Made by a program: the position numbers and the translations under genes. Shown one piece after another: positions 1-11,084 of a stretch of DNA of 64,000 bases. The DNA lies in NCBI GenBank assembly GCA_032988165.1, contig JANTQF010000104.1:43542-107541 (forward strand), written 5' to 3'. Every line of letters begins with the position of its first letter. The first letter of the stretch is position 1. Source of the DNA: Emmonsiellopsis sp. PD_33 (lineage: Eukaryota; Ascomycota; Eurotiomycetes; Onygenales; Ajellomycetaceae). Under the pieces are notes generated by a model. The model did no database searches. It saw nothing but the letters and a program-made list of their open reading frames with translations, and was not told the origin of the DNA.

Positions 1-1895
1 AACTTAAATGAAATCTTTAATATTTAGAAGGTCATTAAGAGTCTTATAGAGCACAAGTAATTCATCATGTAATATATTATATAAAGGTCCTCAGAGCAGC
101 TGAGGATCTTTACTATCTATCTTTTCAAGTTTAATATAATGATTATATATACTGCAGAATGATAAGAGCTTCTCAGCAGCTTTATAATTAAAAACATCAA
201 GAAATTCATAATAGTATAGAGAAAGAACTATTATAAAGTCAGTTTTTAACTTTTTAGAGAGTTATAAGAGGGCCTTCTCTATATCAGCCATGCTAGTAAT
301 AAAGATTTTAATGGGAGATTAGGATTTAAATTTTTAATTACAACTTCAGAGAAGATTATAGGTGTTGGTAGAGATTTAATAAAAGTTAGTAATTATATAA
401 ATATTTTTTTCAGAGATGTAAATACCTCCAGGGAATATAATATATTAATTATGAGTATTAATAAGAGCTTAATGTTCATATAGTTATAATAAACTCAGTA
501 TGAAGTTATATAGAAAATTCTCAATTTTATATATATAAGTATTTTCTCAGAAGAATTTACTAACATTAATATTAAACTTCATTATATTTTATATGAAGCT
601 ACCTGTATCATCATTAATACCTTTAATCTTTTGGGAGTCAATTAGAATACACAGGAGGTTATAATAGTTAATTATATGAAAGTAAATTATTAAATAGTAA
701 TAATAATTACTGTTCATCATAACATTCATATTAAAAGAATGATTAACTATAATAGATATAAGAATTACTAGAATAATCATTTTCTTCTTAAAGGTCTTTC
801 TATCTAACTCTGAGAGCTTTCACTTGTAATTTCACATAGAAGCTAGTTTTTTCTCAAGTCTGACTTAGTATCTTTAAAGTCTTTCTCCTCTTCAGGCTTA
901 ATTTGTATATTTACAGATTATATAGGTAGTTTTAGGAGAATATGAGTTCTATAGCAATTAGTAGCTCTGTATCCAGATTTGTCACAGTTAATGCAGACAC
1001 CTCAGGCATGGTAGTTAATAATGATAGTGGTAGTTATATTCAGAATATAAAATATATTTATATGAATAGACTCTATAGGTATTCAATTTATAGCATTTAG
1101 ATTCTTTAGTAGAGAAGTCTTGAGGAAGACTTCTCTAGAGGTAGTAGAAGTACTACCATAGATTCAGCTCTAAATAACCTTAATTTTAGATAGGTTGTTT
1201 TTTATACTGTAGAGCTTCATATAATATTTGAGGTATATAGAAGGTTTAATAGAGGCAATAATTTACTATAGAAGTTTAAATTTAATGGCCTTTTTAAATA
1301 GAGCCTTCTTGATAGTATCATCTCATAGCTGGCTGCCAGCCTTCAGGATCTTCTAATTAAATCTTAGAAGAAAGATAGAGAGTGGATTGATTTTCTGGTG
1401 AATACTGTGCAGCCAGGTTAGAGCCTTCTAGACCACTAAAGGGTTAGAGAAAAGAATGTCAAGTTACTCAAAAATGATATTAGAAATTATAGAAATGAGC
1501 TTGATATTAGCCTTCATTTAAGAGTGGAATTAGATGATAGTAATGCTAGAGAGTTAGATGTAGATGTACCAGGCCTAATTAGTAGAAAATCTAATTATAG
1601 AGCTATCTAAAGTGATTTTAGCCTTTACACTAAGATATCAGGTAGGATATTTAGAGACTTATTCACCCATGAATTTCTCAAGGGTGATGAGTCTTTCCTT
1701 CAGGCATTTTAGAAAGTTATTGAAAGAGGCAGTCAGGTGAGCAGGAGTTAGGGTAGGAACTAGAGTTAATATAGGTGTGTGATTCTATTTAGTAATAAAA
1801 TTAATCTTATTTATAAGTTATTAAATAAAGTTTTAGAGTTCAGTATTAGAGCTCTGAGAAGAGATACTGTCTTCATGTGAAGAATCCATATTCAT
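1..1895 (-). pseudogene. gag-protease-RT remnant of element B copy 1
   Basis: This is a broken gag-pol reading frame on the minus strand, running from gag (start near 1895 by analogy with copy 2) into the first part of reverse transcriptase at the window edge. The gag zinc knuckle near 960-1000 has lost its histidine: the CX2CX4H core reads with Tyr in the His position, whereas copy 2 keeps His. The protease active site, DSG in copy 2, reads NSN here (about 589-780). Both changes are C-to-T or G-to-A type. The many stops leave only short open pieces. It cannot be functional. Assignment rests on alignment with copy 2, where the domains are clearer. Confidence 0.75.
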
Positions 1896-2169
1896 AATGG
1901 ATTTAAAAAATTATTTAGATTCAGAGAGTTTAGAGGATTTAGAAAGTTTGAAGGAAAATCTCATAAGATATTAATATAGATTATTAGGACTTTAAGGTCT
2001 TTTACTGACATGTTGTTCAATGAAGCTAAACTAATTATATTTCAGATTTCAGAAGAGTTTAATATATGTGTAAATTACATTCAGAAGAATCTACTATATA
2101 TATAAATTACATTTAAAGAGTAAATATAATGAGGATCTCTAAGAAGAGATCAAATGAGTAATTACAAAA

Positions 2170-2421
2170 TGTAATGAGTGTACTCTGATAAGTAAATCAT
2201 ATAAGCTTTATATTAGAATTAAAATTATAATTATTAGAGAAAGAAAGGAAAAAGGAAAAGAAATCATAAGATCATGCAATATAGAGAGGAGATTTATGTG
2301 AGGTCAGAGTGGATAAACATTCATGTGAAGGCCTGATTAGAGGTATCCAATTAGGTGGTTAGAGATTAGATGAAGTTTGGGTGAGCTATAAATATAGAGT
2401 ATAAGAGTATAGCCCTTTACA
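2170..2421 (-). repeat. 5' LTR of element B copy 1
   Basis: This 252-bp block matches the two 254-bp LTRs of B copy 2. On the plus strand it begins TGTAATGAGTG and ends CCCTTTACA, keeping the TG...CA ends. LINE ORF1 sequence begins immediately after it. Confidence 0.85.
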
Positions 2422-3169
2422 TGTAGAATCAGTTTACCCTATTTTTCATCTCTATCTAAAGATATTAATGTTTGAAGCTTTTTCTCTAAGGTAGGCCTCT
2501 ATTTCTCCTCATTTTGAAGAAGATAGTCAGCACTATAGTCATTTGAAGTAGTTATAATTATAGAGCCTCTCATATAGGAGTTAGAAATAGTAGAAACTAT
2601 CTTCAGAGTTTTTTCCTCTATCTGATCAGATGAAAAGCATTGATTCAGCTCATTTCTAAGTCTAAAAATAAACTTAGAATCAGAGAAAAGACTTAGAACC
2701 TTCTTAGTATCAGGCTTTAAAATAAGTTTATATTTTTTTGACTGAAGAAGTTTCTCTTTTCTTTTCTCTTCAAGCTTTAAAGGAGCATTTTGAGTAGTTT
2801 TATCAGCTATATAGCTCAATTTTCAGCAGTTTTTTACACAAGTTTTTGAGTAGAGTTTGAGATAGATCCAGACACTGCCTGAGCATATATCTGATTAGAA
2901 TCAGAGGAGATTTGAGTCTGAGAAAAGAGAATAACTTTAATTGACTTTATAGCCTCCATCTTAAACTTAAGAATTTCATCAAGCTACTTTGATATAGAAA
3001 TTAAAAGATCTCTAATTTCCCTGAATTCTTCCTGAAATACTTAACTTTTCAGAAGACTGACAGCAGCTTGAAAGTTCTCAATCTTTTGAGCTTGTTTTTG
3101 AAACTCATCTCTTTTCTTTTTCTTTAAAATCTCTATCTCAGGAACTTTTTGAATAGATGTTTTTTCCAT
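2422..3169 (-). pseudogene. LINE ORF1 (gag-like), N-terminal part, copy 1
   Basis: ORF1 of a Tad1-type LINE encodes an RNA-binding, gag-like protein that packages the element RNA. The frame opens at an ATG ending at 3169 (MEKT start, shared with copies 2 and 3). It has a charged coiled-coil-like N-terminus rich in Lys, Glu and Gln. A conserved block around 2499-2819 contains the motif FSDSKFIFRLRNELNQC. The zinc knuckles found in the other copies are absent, because element B was inserted at 2421 before reaching them. Several stops occur at former Gln or Trp codons. Confidence 0.75.
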
Positions 3170-4289
3170 GTTTCACTCAGATAACTAATTTGATCAGAGT
3201 CTAGTTAAATGATAACTGATTTTACTCTTTAGTTCAGCAACTAAACTAGATTTTTCAAGAGAATCTAGAAACTAAAAGTAGTTTTTAGAAATAAACCACT
3301 ATAATCTTCACAAACCCTCCAAGTGCTACAAAAGGGGAAAAAAGGAGATTTTTGATTTCAAAGCTAAATAGCAAAGAAATGACAGTTTTTGGAAGAAAAG
3401 CTGCTAAAAAATACCCAGTTTTTTGAAGAGAAACTACTCAAAACTAGCCAGGCTTTATTTATCTCCAAGAAATCTTCCCCATATAATAGGTATATAGCTC
3501 AAAAATCTCAAAAACAGTCTAAAACCAGCAGATAAACACAAAAGGAATAATTATTTAACAGTAGCTCTCTAGCATGTAGGAAATATGAATGGGAAAGAGC
3601 AGAACAGTTCTATTTTATTCACCTAAAAGTAAAACCTAGGAAAAAACCTCTATCTTTTGTAAAAAATAATATTTCTTAAGGAAACTATTAAGTTCTCCTA
3701 CTTATTATAGACTCTACCTCACAATAAGATTATGTCCTGAAATATTTAATAGCTTCTATAACTAACTGAGATCCTCCTCAGTCAAAATAGACCACTATAT
3801 TCTAGTAAATAGCTGTGAGTTTGCAGTAGAGAATCAACCAGGCAAAACCCTAAATAAGTATCACACTCTCTTTTATAAAAGATATATATATATTTTTTGC
3901 CTGCAGGGACCAAGTTACTCCTCAGAGAAAGAAATTCCTTCTCTAATATTAAGTATAGGGGAAGTGAGAGTATTTCAAAGGAGGGAGGAGGGCATTTTGA
4001 GGGGTAGGATGTTTTGATAAGGATTGATAGTAGTTTTCTTATTGGATAAGCTCTGTTTTGAAGGTGTACCAGCCAAATTGGCTGGGGAAGGTTGGGAGAG
4101 AGGCTTGGCATGGCAGGAGAGGGAAAATCAAAAAGATCAGAGTTTTCACAGGCAATTAAAACTGTAATAACTCAATCAATTTGACTTCGAAATGCTCAGT
4201 AGTTCTTTCAAAAGAAAGAATAGGCTTTGATCTACCTGTCACTCAATTTGTATGATGTTTGAACTGGTAGTTGTGGTGCTGTGATGAAA
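2422..4289 (-). mobile_element. Tad1-like LINE copy 1, 5' part
   Basis: This is the 5' UTR and start of ORF1 of a non-LTR retrotransposon on the minus strand, cut on its 3' side by element B. It aligns with LINE copy 2 (26k-29k, minus) and copy 3 (31k-34k, plus). Similarity to those copies stops at about 4289, after the motif complementary to TTTTCATCACAGCACCA. Copies 2 and 3 share about 160 bp more beyond this point, so copy 1 is either 5'-truncated or marks the true 5' end of the family. Confidence 0.8.
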
Positions 4290-4956
4290 AGTGTAATGTC
4301 CAGTGTTGAATACAAGGCTTTTAATTTGAAAAAGTAGACTATGAGTCATTGAATAATGTGATGGGAATAGACAGGTAAAAATGTATATATATTTTAAATG
4401 TAGGGGTCATATAGTAATAGGACTGTTTGCTGATTCTTTTCATAAGAAACCTGCATAGTATATATATTAATAGCTAGCTACTAAGTGCACATCACATGTA
4501 TATTGCCAGGCACACTGCCAGGTGCACTGCTGAGCCTAAGATCTGAGATTCAAAATCTAAGGGCACAGTTGATCTATATGTAATATGTGATTTTCTTTAT
4601 ATATTATAACTACCTCTCTCTTTAGAAGCTAGCCTTCAGCAGATTCATGGATTTTCTATGTCCTAGCTAAAGAATTGGGCTGATATGCAATATATATTAT
4701 AGAAGGTTTAAATTATTATACTTATAGAAGATTTAAGCTATTACACTTTATAGAAAATTTAAGTTATTATACTTAATAAAAGATTTAGATTATTATAGTT
4801 AGATAGTTTTATATTCTGCAGGCCAATCATTGTTGTAGGAATTAGCAATTTTATTGCCAGGTGATTTAGTATATAGTGTAGTTAATATTTGTTTTCTGTG
4901 ATTAGGCACCTGAGTAATAATAGATAGGTAATTTAGTGTACAGTAATTTAGTATAC
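4290..4956. other. Intergenic/unassigned segment without a gene
   Basis: This is AT-rich sequence between LINE copy 1 and the piggyBac element. Only short random frames are present. It has no match elsewhere in the window that I can see, so it may be older host or transposon DNA. It contains the tandem repeat at 4699-4801. Confidence 0.5.
4699..4801. repeat. Four-unit 25-26 bp tandem repeat
   Basis: Four degenerate units lie head to tail at 4699-4723, 4724-4749, 4750-4775 and 4776-4801. Each has the form ATAGAAGATTTAAGTTATTA followed by a short T-rich tail. Units differ by a few substitutions, mostly transitions. Confidence 0.7.
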
Positions 4957-4990
4957 TTATCCCCTCATCCATTTTTTTTGGCCCAATTAG
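4957..4990 (+). repeat. Left terminal inverted repeat of piggyBac-type element
   Basis: This 34-bp arm begins TTATCCCCTCATCC and ends GGCCCAATTAG. It is the exact reverse complement of 7451-7484, with no mismatch, which is striking in such a mutated region. The arm contains no CpG that could be lost. Confidence 0.9.
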
Positions 4991-5340
4991 CATGGTATGG
5001 TTAGTGGTATGGAAAAAAGCACTGGCATGCCATTTAAACCAATAGAATTACATATAAAATTGTATGGCAGATTATTGGCCACTATGACTCACTGATTCAC
5101 GTTCCTTGCTGAGTAACCATAGAATGCACTGCAGGACCACACCACTGGACTGTGCCAGAGGCCTTGCAAGAAATCTACCCTTGGTTCAAACATCCACCTT
5201 CAATGCAATGTACAAGGTTAATATATGGAGAAAACCATGGATTCCACCAGTATTTTCCCTGTCCCACCTAAAAGGAATGCATCTGCTAACCAATTACTTC
5301 TCTAGATAAGCAAAAAACAGGCACAAAATGAAAGTGAAGG

Positions 5341-7371
5341 GTGTCCCAGGTCATTCATGAGATTTCACTGCCAGAATCAGTGGATTTCACTCCTCTCCAC
5401 CAAACTATGCGTGAGCCAGTGATTCATCTACCACCTGATATTGACCCCAAAGATCTGTATGCTCTATTTACACTGTTTTTCCCTGAGGAATGCTTTAAAA
5501 TCATCAGTGATTCCACAAATATCTATGCAAAACTGAAGAGAGATGATGGAGACACTGATAATGAAGCTCTGGAGCTTTCAGGAGCAGATCCTGATGATGA
5601 AGAAACCCCAGAGTCAAATGATCATCAAACCACTGCATCTATGAGAGAAAATGAACATTCAAAGCTGTCTATCTGCCCCTGACAATGGAAGAAGACCTGC
5701 CCAGCTGAGATCAAGGTGTTTATTAGCATGCTTATCTATATGGGAACTCATAAAACCAGTCAGACTGATCTATACTGGTGGAATGACTTGAAGAAAGGCC
5801 CCATTCATTCTATATGATTCTATATGATATGTGCATGGTTTGAACAGCTTAAATGGTACATCCATATATTCAACCCCCATGAAGCTTAGCATCCCAATTC
5901 TTGTTGATGTGATGACTGGTGGTATAAAGTAAAGCTGCTTGCCACTAAATTCTCTATGGCATGCTGAAAATACTACACACTAGGTTCTCAGATGTCAATT
6001 GATGAGATAATGATTAAATGTTTTGGATGGAGTCAACATACATACAAGATGCCCAATAAACTAATTCCCTAGGGATATAAGATATTTGCTCTAGCAGAAC
6101 ATGGCTATATCTATTCATTCTCCTGGTCTAGTTGTTGCCAGGGCATAATGCCTATGTTTTGATTCCCTTTGCTCACAAAAATGGCATCTATGGTACTACA
6201 TCTAATTAACTCTCTTCCTTGATCAACTCTGCCTGATTGGGCTGAGCCTCAGCCAGAGCTGAAGAATGATTTATCCAGCACAGCTCAACCAATCAGTGAT
6301 GAGATAGAGCTGGATCAACCTTTACCCATCACTAAAGCTCTAACTAATTTGATGCCAGTGCTTGCTATGGCTGCTGCTATAGCTGCTGCTACAGCTGCTG
6401 CTATGCCTGCTTCACCTGCTATACTTACTACTACATCTTCAACAATGTCTGATTCTACCACAACAGAAACACCCACTGAGTTTTTAGTTGCTCTATATAT
6501 AATTTATATGGACAACTACTTTACATCTGTTCCTCTCTTCTGAGAACTATGAAAAATGGGGTTTGGTGCCTATGGAACTACTTGCTTAGGGTAGGCTCCA
6601 CCTATCCTTGTAGAACTCCATAACCACATCAGAGATATTAATTGAGGGGCCCTGTTTGCTCTGAGGTAAGAAGACATTCTCTATCTTACTTGGTAAGATA
6701 ATAATATGGTTCTTGCATTATCTACAGTTCATCAATCAGACAGTTATGTCCTTTGAACTTGGAAATGCCCAGCAGAGACATCTACCAATGCAAGAGTAGT
6801 TAGGAGAGTGTTTGGTGAAGAACCACAGAGAGACCTGAAGATTCCAGTCTTTATAGATGATTATAATCACTATATGAATGGGGTGGACCTAGCAAATCAG
6901 TACCAGGCAGTGTATACTATACATTGAATCACTTATTGGAACTGGCTTCCCATTTTCTACTGGCTAATTGATGCTGTGATTGTCAATGCCTATTGAATCC
7001 ACTACCTATATAGGAAGTAGAGAGGTGAACCACTCCCAAATCAACTAGCATTCTGTGAGAAGCTATATCAGTGGCTCTTTGAATTTGTACTAGAGATCCA
7101 TGATGACCTCCCACCTCAGTGATCAAATCCAGACCTCAACCACCAATGGATTTCCCTACCAAAGTGATCAAACTGTGCCTGGTATCAGTATAAAAAGAAG
7201 ATAGGTCAGTAGAAACATCAATGTGCTGGCTGGACTTATTCTGGTTGTTCTACATGCAAAAACATCCCTCTATGTTTGAAAATGCAATGTTGGGATGAAT
7301 TCCACCAGATCTGCTGTGCTGCAGGTGCTCAGAGCACTGAGGCACTAATTCTGAATCAGAGTTCTATATAA
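5341..7371 (+). pseudogene. piggyBac-family transposase (DDE_Tnp_1_7), stop-riddled
   Basis: This would cut and rejoin the transposon ends with an RNase H-fold catalytic core. One frame of about 677 codons runs from about 5341 to a TAA at 7369-7371; the true start is uncertain because a TGA lies just upstream. The three catalytic aspartates of the family are visible in context: MSIDEIMIKCFG (Asp codon at 6001), IYMDNYFTSVPLF (6511) and YMNGVDLANQY (6886). A C-terminal Cys-rich zinc-binding segment follows (about 7220-7320, CSTCKNIPLC). An Ala/Thr-rich low-complexity insert lies at 6349-6480, between the first two catalytic blocks. More than ten stops, mostly TGA at likely former Arg codons, make it inactive. 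Family assignment is firm. Confidence 0.88.
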
Positions 7372-7450
7372 TATGCTAATACAAATTGATACTTAAAAAT
7401 ACATGATTAAACCAGTAGAGCTTTGTATAATATATGCTAATGAAACTGCA

Positions 7451-7484
7451 CTAATTGGGCCAAAAAAAATGGATGAGGGGATAA
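7451..7484 (-). repeat. Right terminal inverted repeat of piggyBac-type element
   Basis: This is the exact reverse complement of 4957-4990. It begins CTAATTGGGCC and ends GAGGGGATAA. Confidence 0.9.
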
Positions 7485-8929
7485 ATATATATACTCTCTA
7501 CTTCACCACATTCTTTTATTTTCTTTATTAAATATTAGCATTATAATTTAATCTACTATCTTGCTTGTTATCTATTTTAGTATAGTATCTTTTTATCTGA
7601 GCATCTATGATGTCTTTTACTAGTTTATAAATGCTTTATACACTAATTATACTTTATTTTAGATTACTCAGTCTAAATGCACATTTACACAGTTAGATGA
7701 TTATTTTACTTTTTACATATCATAATTATATAATATTACCTGAGTATAATATATTGCTTTTCTTTGCTTCTTCCATGTTGTTGAAGTACCATATCATAGA
7801 AATTACTAATAGATGTACTTTAGTAGTTTGAAATAAAAAATATCAATTCAAAATGGTCCCTCAAACTCCTATATCATCCCATGTGTGTAGAGAGTGTATG
7901 CTGTTAGGCTCTTTCTTCTCTTCTAATCCTCTTACAGGGCTTACTACTCTTCTATATAATACTTTCCTACTTTAAGATCCTCAAACTTCATTATACTCTT
8001 TTTTAGCTATATTCTCTTATTATGATAATTTCTTTTTTATCTTCTTCTACAGTCCTTTTTCTATACATATCTCTATACTGTCTTCTATTATTATTACTCC
8101 TCTCTGCATACTTAGCTATTTATCTATTTCTATACCTCTCATCACTCTGGTTTATTTTGCTTCCACCCTCATTGTCTTGATGCCTACTATCTAGTTGGCT
8201 AGAGATTTTATGCAGCTTGCCATGCAGGCTCTAGAGGATAATGATGATAATAAGAATAAGAATAAGAAAAATGAGAATGAGAATGATAATGATGAGGAAG
8301 CTGAGAAGAAAGAAGATAAATGCTAAGAAAGATCCACTAAGAGTTTATACTTACTAAAATAATGTGAAGAGTATATTTACTATCTAATTACTAAGGCTAG
8401 TGTAGAGGCATTTTATTACCCTCTTAAGAGTTCACATGCAACCTGCTGTTCTTAGTGTGCACAGTATTATTATTACTGTAAGATAGTAAGTTTTCCTGTA
8501 GTTGATTTGAAATAGAAAATTAATTGCTAACTACACTGTAGGTTCTCATTAATGTATATGCAGATGCTATGAAGTTAATTGATGCAGCTAAGTAATTAAA
8601 TTACTTTAAGAATCTATTAGATAAGTTCAAGTATACTGATATAATGTAGTTACTCCTCAAGATTTAGTAGTAATAAGGCCAAGCAGTCATTTAATATAAG
8701 AAAGTGTTGGAGAAGGTAGAGAGGTTATTTGATGTCATTTCAGTTCTTTATATAAGTAATGTAATTATTCTGTTTTAATGTGTTTGATTGATTCTGATTT
8801 TAGTGGAAATAGCCTGCCCTTCTGGGCTAAATATAATATGTACTCCAGTTTTTTCTTTGGTATTTTTAGTTTGTTTTGGCCTACTGCACCCTTCAGAGCT
8901 TTTAATATTAGTATGAAATAATGAGATTT
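7485..8929. other. Unassigned segment, no convincing gene
   Basis: This AT-rich stretch lies between the piggyBac element and chromovirus C. I see no domain. The only coding-like piece is a short plus-strand frame at 8180-8326 (one internal TAG) whose second half is an Asp/Asn/Lys/Glu-rich tract made from repeated GATAAT, AAGAAT and GAGAAT units. It could be a fragment of a gag or a low-complexity repeat. The part next to 8930 may include the 3' end or LTR of chromovirus C, but I cannot define one. Confidence 0.4.
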
Positions 8930-10645
8930 AAAGTATTTTTTAGAAATTTATTCTTCCTCTTCTTTCTATTCTATATGCAGATTAATTATCACTTGAGTTA
9001 ATAGTACTTCAACTTTATCACTTTATAACTAAATTGCACATTAAACTCATTAATTAGATCCTATACATTTTCAAGGTTTTCTACATTCTCCCAGGAATTC
9101 TCTGCCTCTATTGTATTTTTCCAGCACACAAGATACTACTAGCTATTGAAATAGTTGTACTTCCTTAGAATCTCTTCAATTTTAAACTTTTCAACTCCAT
9201 CTATCATCATTGATTTAGCCTTTAGGATTTTGCTGTGCCACATGTGGTACAGTTCAAGTAATAAGATATGAAAAATGGGGTATATATCTTTATATTATAA
9301 TGTAAATTTCAGTTTATATACTTATTTCTCCTACTTATTAATGATTTTGAAAGGGTCAAGTTGATAACAATTGAGCTTCAGACTTGAATATAATATGCTG
9401 ATGTTTTTTGAGTATAGTATTACTTAGTCTCTAACTATGAAATACTTCTTCTTATAGCACTAGTCATAGTATTTCTTCTATATTTTCTGAGCCTTTAGAA
9501 GAGATTCTTATAAATTATTTCATACTTCTCCTATATAATATATATATTTTATTGCCTTCTGCACTTCTCCCCTCTTCATATTAGTATCTAATTTAACATT
9601 AAAATATAGTTCAGGTTGAAAACCTATCAGCACTTCCACAGGAGACATTTTGAGGATACTATGCATAGAGGTGTTGTAGGAGAATTATACTAGCAGTAAT
9701 CATCTAGCCTAGTCATTCTAATAGAAGTTATAGTAAATATATAGGTAGTACTCAAGCATCTGATTCTACCTCTCAGTTTAGTCATCTATTTGAGGGTGAA
9801 ATGTAGTCATTAACCATTAGCATACTTTCAGGAAGTAGTAGAGTATTAATTAGTATTTACTGGAGCTAAATATCCCAGTACAGTTCATTACTTAATAGTA
9901 TAGATAACTAAAAAATCTGGTGAAGATGTCAAATATCAGGTTTGCAAGCTCTGATATACTTATACCTTTATTAACTGGTTTATAAACTATATATTTAGTT
10001 AATTTATCTATAAATATTATGATTGAATTATAAACCTTATTATTCTACTTGAATGATAGGAGTTTGACAATGAAATCTATTATCATCATTTTAAATGAAA
10101 AGGTGAGAATAGAAAATAGTTCTAATTGACTATATTTCTTATGATAATACATCTTAACTCATTAGTAAATATTATAGATATACATATATTTCTAAATGTC
10201 CATTATTATATCATGCTAAAAGTATTTCCTCCAGACACACTTAAGAGTACACTTAACACTAAAATGTCTCCCTTGAGGATCATTATAATTTAATTTTATA
10301 ATCTCATTTCTTATCACTTAATCTGCAGGGATGAAAATATAATCCTTATAATAAAATAGATCATCTCAGTTAGTTATTTAATTTAAATACTCAGTTTTAT
10401 TTATTTCATTTACTTCTATTTTTCTACACACCTCAGTGTGCTTAGCATTCTAAGCTTGCATGTAGCACAGAAATTCTATGATGGGTTTAGCAAGGAAGGA
10501 TTTATAGGCTATATTAGATTTTATAATTATATTAATTAATATTTACAGCACTAGGTAAGCTAGCTTTTTTATATCACTAGCAATATATCTCTTATCTGCA
10601 CATGCATTTTAATATATGTAGGAAGTAAGTACACCAATGCAAATT
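8930..10645 (-). mobile_element. Old chromovirus C, 3' segment (integrase and chromodomain)
   Basis: This is the 3' part of a Ty3/gypsy element on the minus strand. It continues, across the LINE copy 2 insertion, from the RT/RNase H segment at 29250-30796. The join is supported by the target-site duplication at 10646-10663 and 29232-29249, and by the order RT, RNase H, integrase, chromodomain along the minus strand. It is among the most AT-rich sequence in the window and is the oldest layer. The left boundary is approximate. Confidence 0.8.
9040..10470 (-). pseudogene. Integrase plus C-terminal chromodomain of chromovirus C
   Basis: Integrase inserts retroelement cDNA; the chromodomain of chromoviruses steers it to heterochromatin. 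On the minus strand the translation shows the catalytic-core start (IDFIVKLLSF, then IIIFIDKLTKY), a TTFHPQ block preceding the catalytic Glu region, and MSPVEVLIGFQPEL, all classic Ty3/gypsy integrase landmarks. The chromodomain follows at about 9040-9215 with EKFKIEEIL, a YLVCWK core and NSWENVENLENV, matching the usual Y-L-V-K-W and W-E-P-E-N-L signatures. Stops fall every 10-40 codons. A zinc-binding domain is poorly preserved upstream. Confidence 0.78.
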
Positions 10646-10663
10646 ACATTTTCCTTATTATTT
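10646..10663. repeat. Target-site duplication of LINE copy 2 (3' side)
   Basis: The 18 bp ACATTTTCCTTATTATTT match ATGTTTTCCTTATTATTT at 29232-29249 except for one dinucleotide. ACA against ATG is what an ancestral ACG would give by G-to-A in one copy and C-to-T in the other. Confidence 0.8.
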
Positions 10664-10696
10664 ATTATTATTATATTATTATTATTATTATTATTC
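10664..10696 (-). repeat. (TAA)n tail at the LINE 3' end
   Basis: A run of TTA/TAT triplets on the plus strand is a TAA-repeat tail on the minus strand. It sits exactly between the LINE 3' UTR and the target duplication, as expected for a LINE with a simple-repeat tail. Confidence 0.8.
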
Positions 10697-11084
10697 TTCT
10701 TCATTTAAGGTGTATGGCAGTCAGTGACTATGACATCTACCTAAGTATAAACTTAGGATTTTCTAGCTCAAACTATCTAGTATACAGGCCCAATTTATAA
10801 CTTGCAATAACAGAATTTCAGCTCAGAATAAAGAAGCTATTAAAACTACATTTTTTATAAACAATAGTTCTCAAACCATTCATCTCAGATAGGTAATGTG
10901 TAAAGAAAAATAAGGAAAAAACTAAAGAATGTAAAAACAAATAAAAACAGACAAACTTTTTAAGGAAAATAGCTGTGATAGCTGTCAGAATGACTTCAAA
11001 AGAAAATATAAGAAAAGAAATAAAGAAATGAAGTTCAAAAATAAATCAGGACTCTCCCTATAAATATAGAAGATAAGACATCCT

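Larger units (their letters stand above)
1..2421 (-). mobile_element. Ty3/gypsy element B, copy 1, 5' half (window edge cuts it)
   Basis: This is the 5' half of a chromovirus-like LTR retrotransposon read on the minus strand; its RNase H, integrase and 3' LTR lie outside the window. It aligns along its whole length with element B copy 2 at 37215-42813. The first bases match the reverse transcriptase region near 40375 of copy 2, and the right end is a 5' LTR. Next to the LTR, LINE sequence resumes abruptly at 2422, so B was inserted into LINE copy 1. It is much more AT-rich than copy 2 and is the older copy. The duplicated target site cannot be checked because the other end is missing. Confidence 0.85.
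4957..7484 (+). mobile_element. piggyBac-type DNA transposon (inactive)
   Basis: This is a cut-and-paste DNA transposon of about 2.5 kb with perfect 34-bp terminal inverted repeats enclosing one transposase frame. The repeats begin TTATCCCCTCATCC and end GGATGAGGGGATAA. PiggyBac elements normally insert at TTAA; here the outermost bases are TTAT on the left and ATAA on the right, so a clean TTAA duplication is not seen. The transposase has several stops. Two of the nine CpG sites I found in the window lie inside it (5100-5101 and 5410-5411), so it is decayed less completely than its neighbours. Confidence 0.85.

Noticed and set aside
3782..4111. A 109-codon minus frame in LINE copy 1, and its relatives at 28568-28774 and 31132-31449
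   Set aside because: They lie in the LINE 5' UTR, differ in frame and length between copies, and show no domain. They are open only because the leader is short of stops in that frame.
10657..10696. TTA-repeat considered as an independent microsatellite or telomere-like array
   Set aside because: It sits exactly at the LINE 3' end next to the target-site duplication, so it is the LINE tail.
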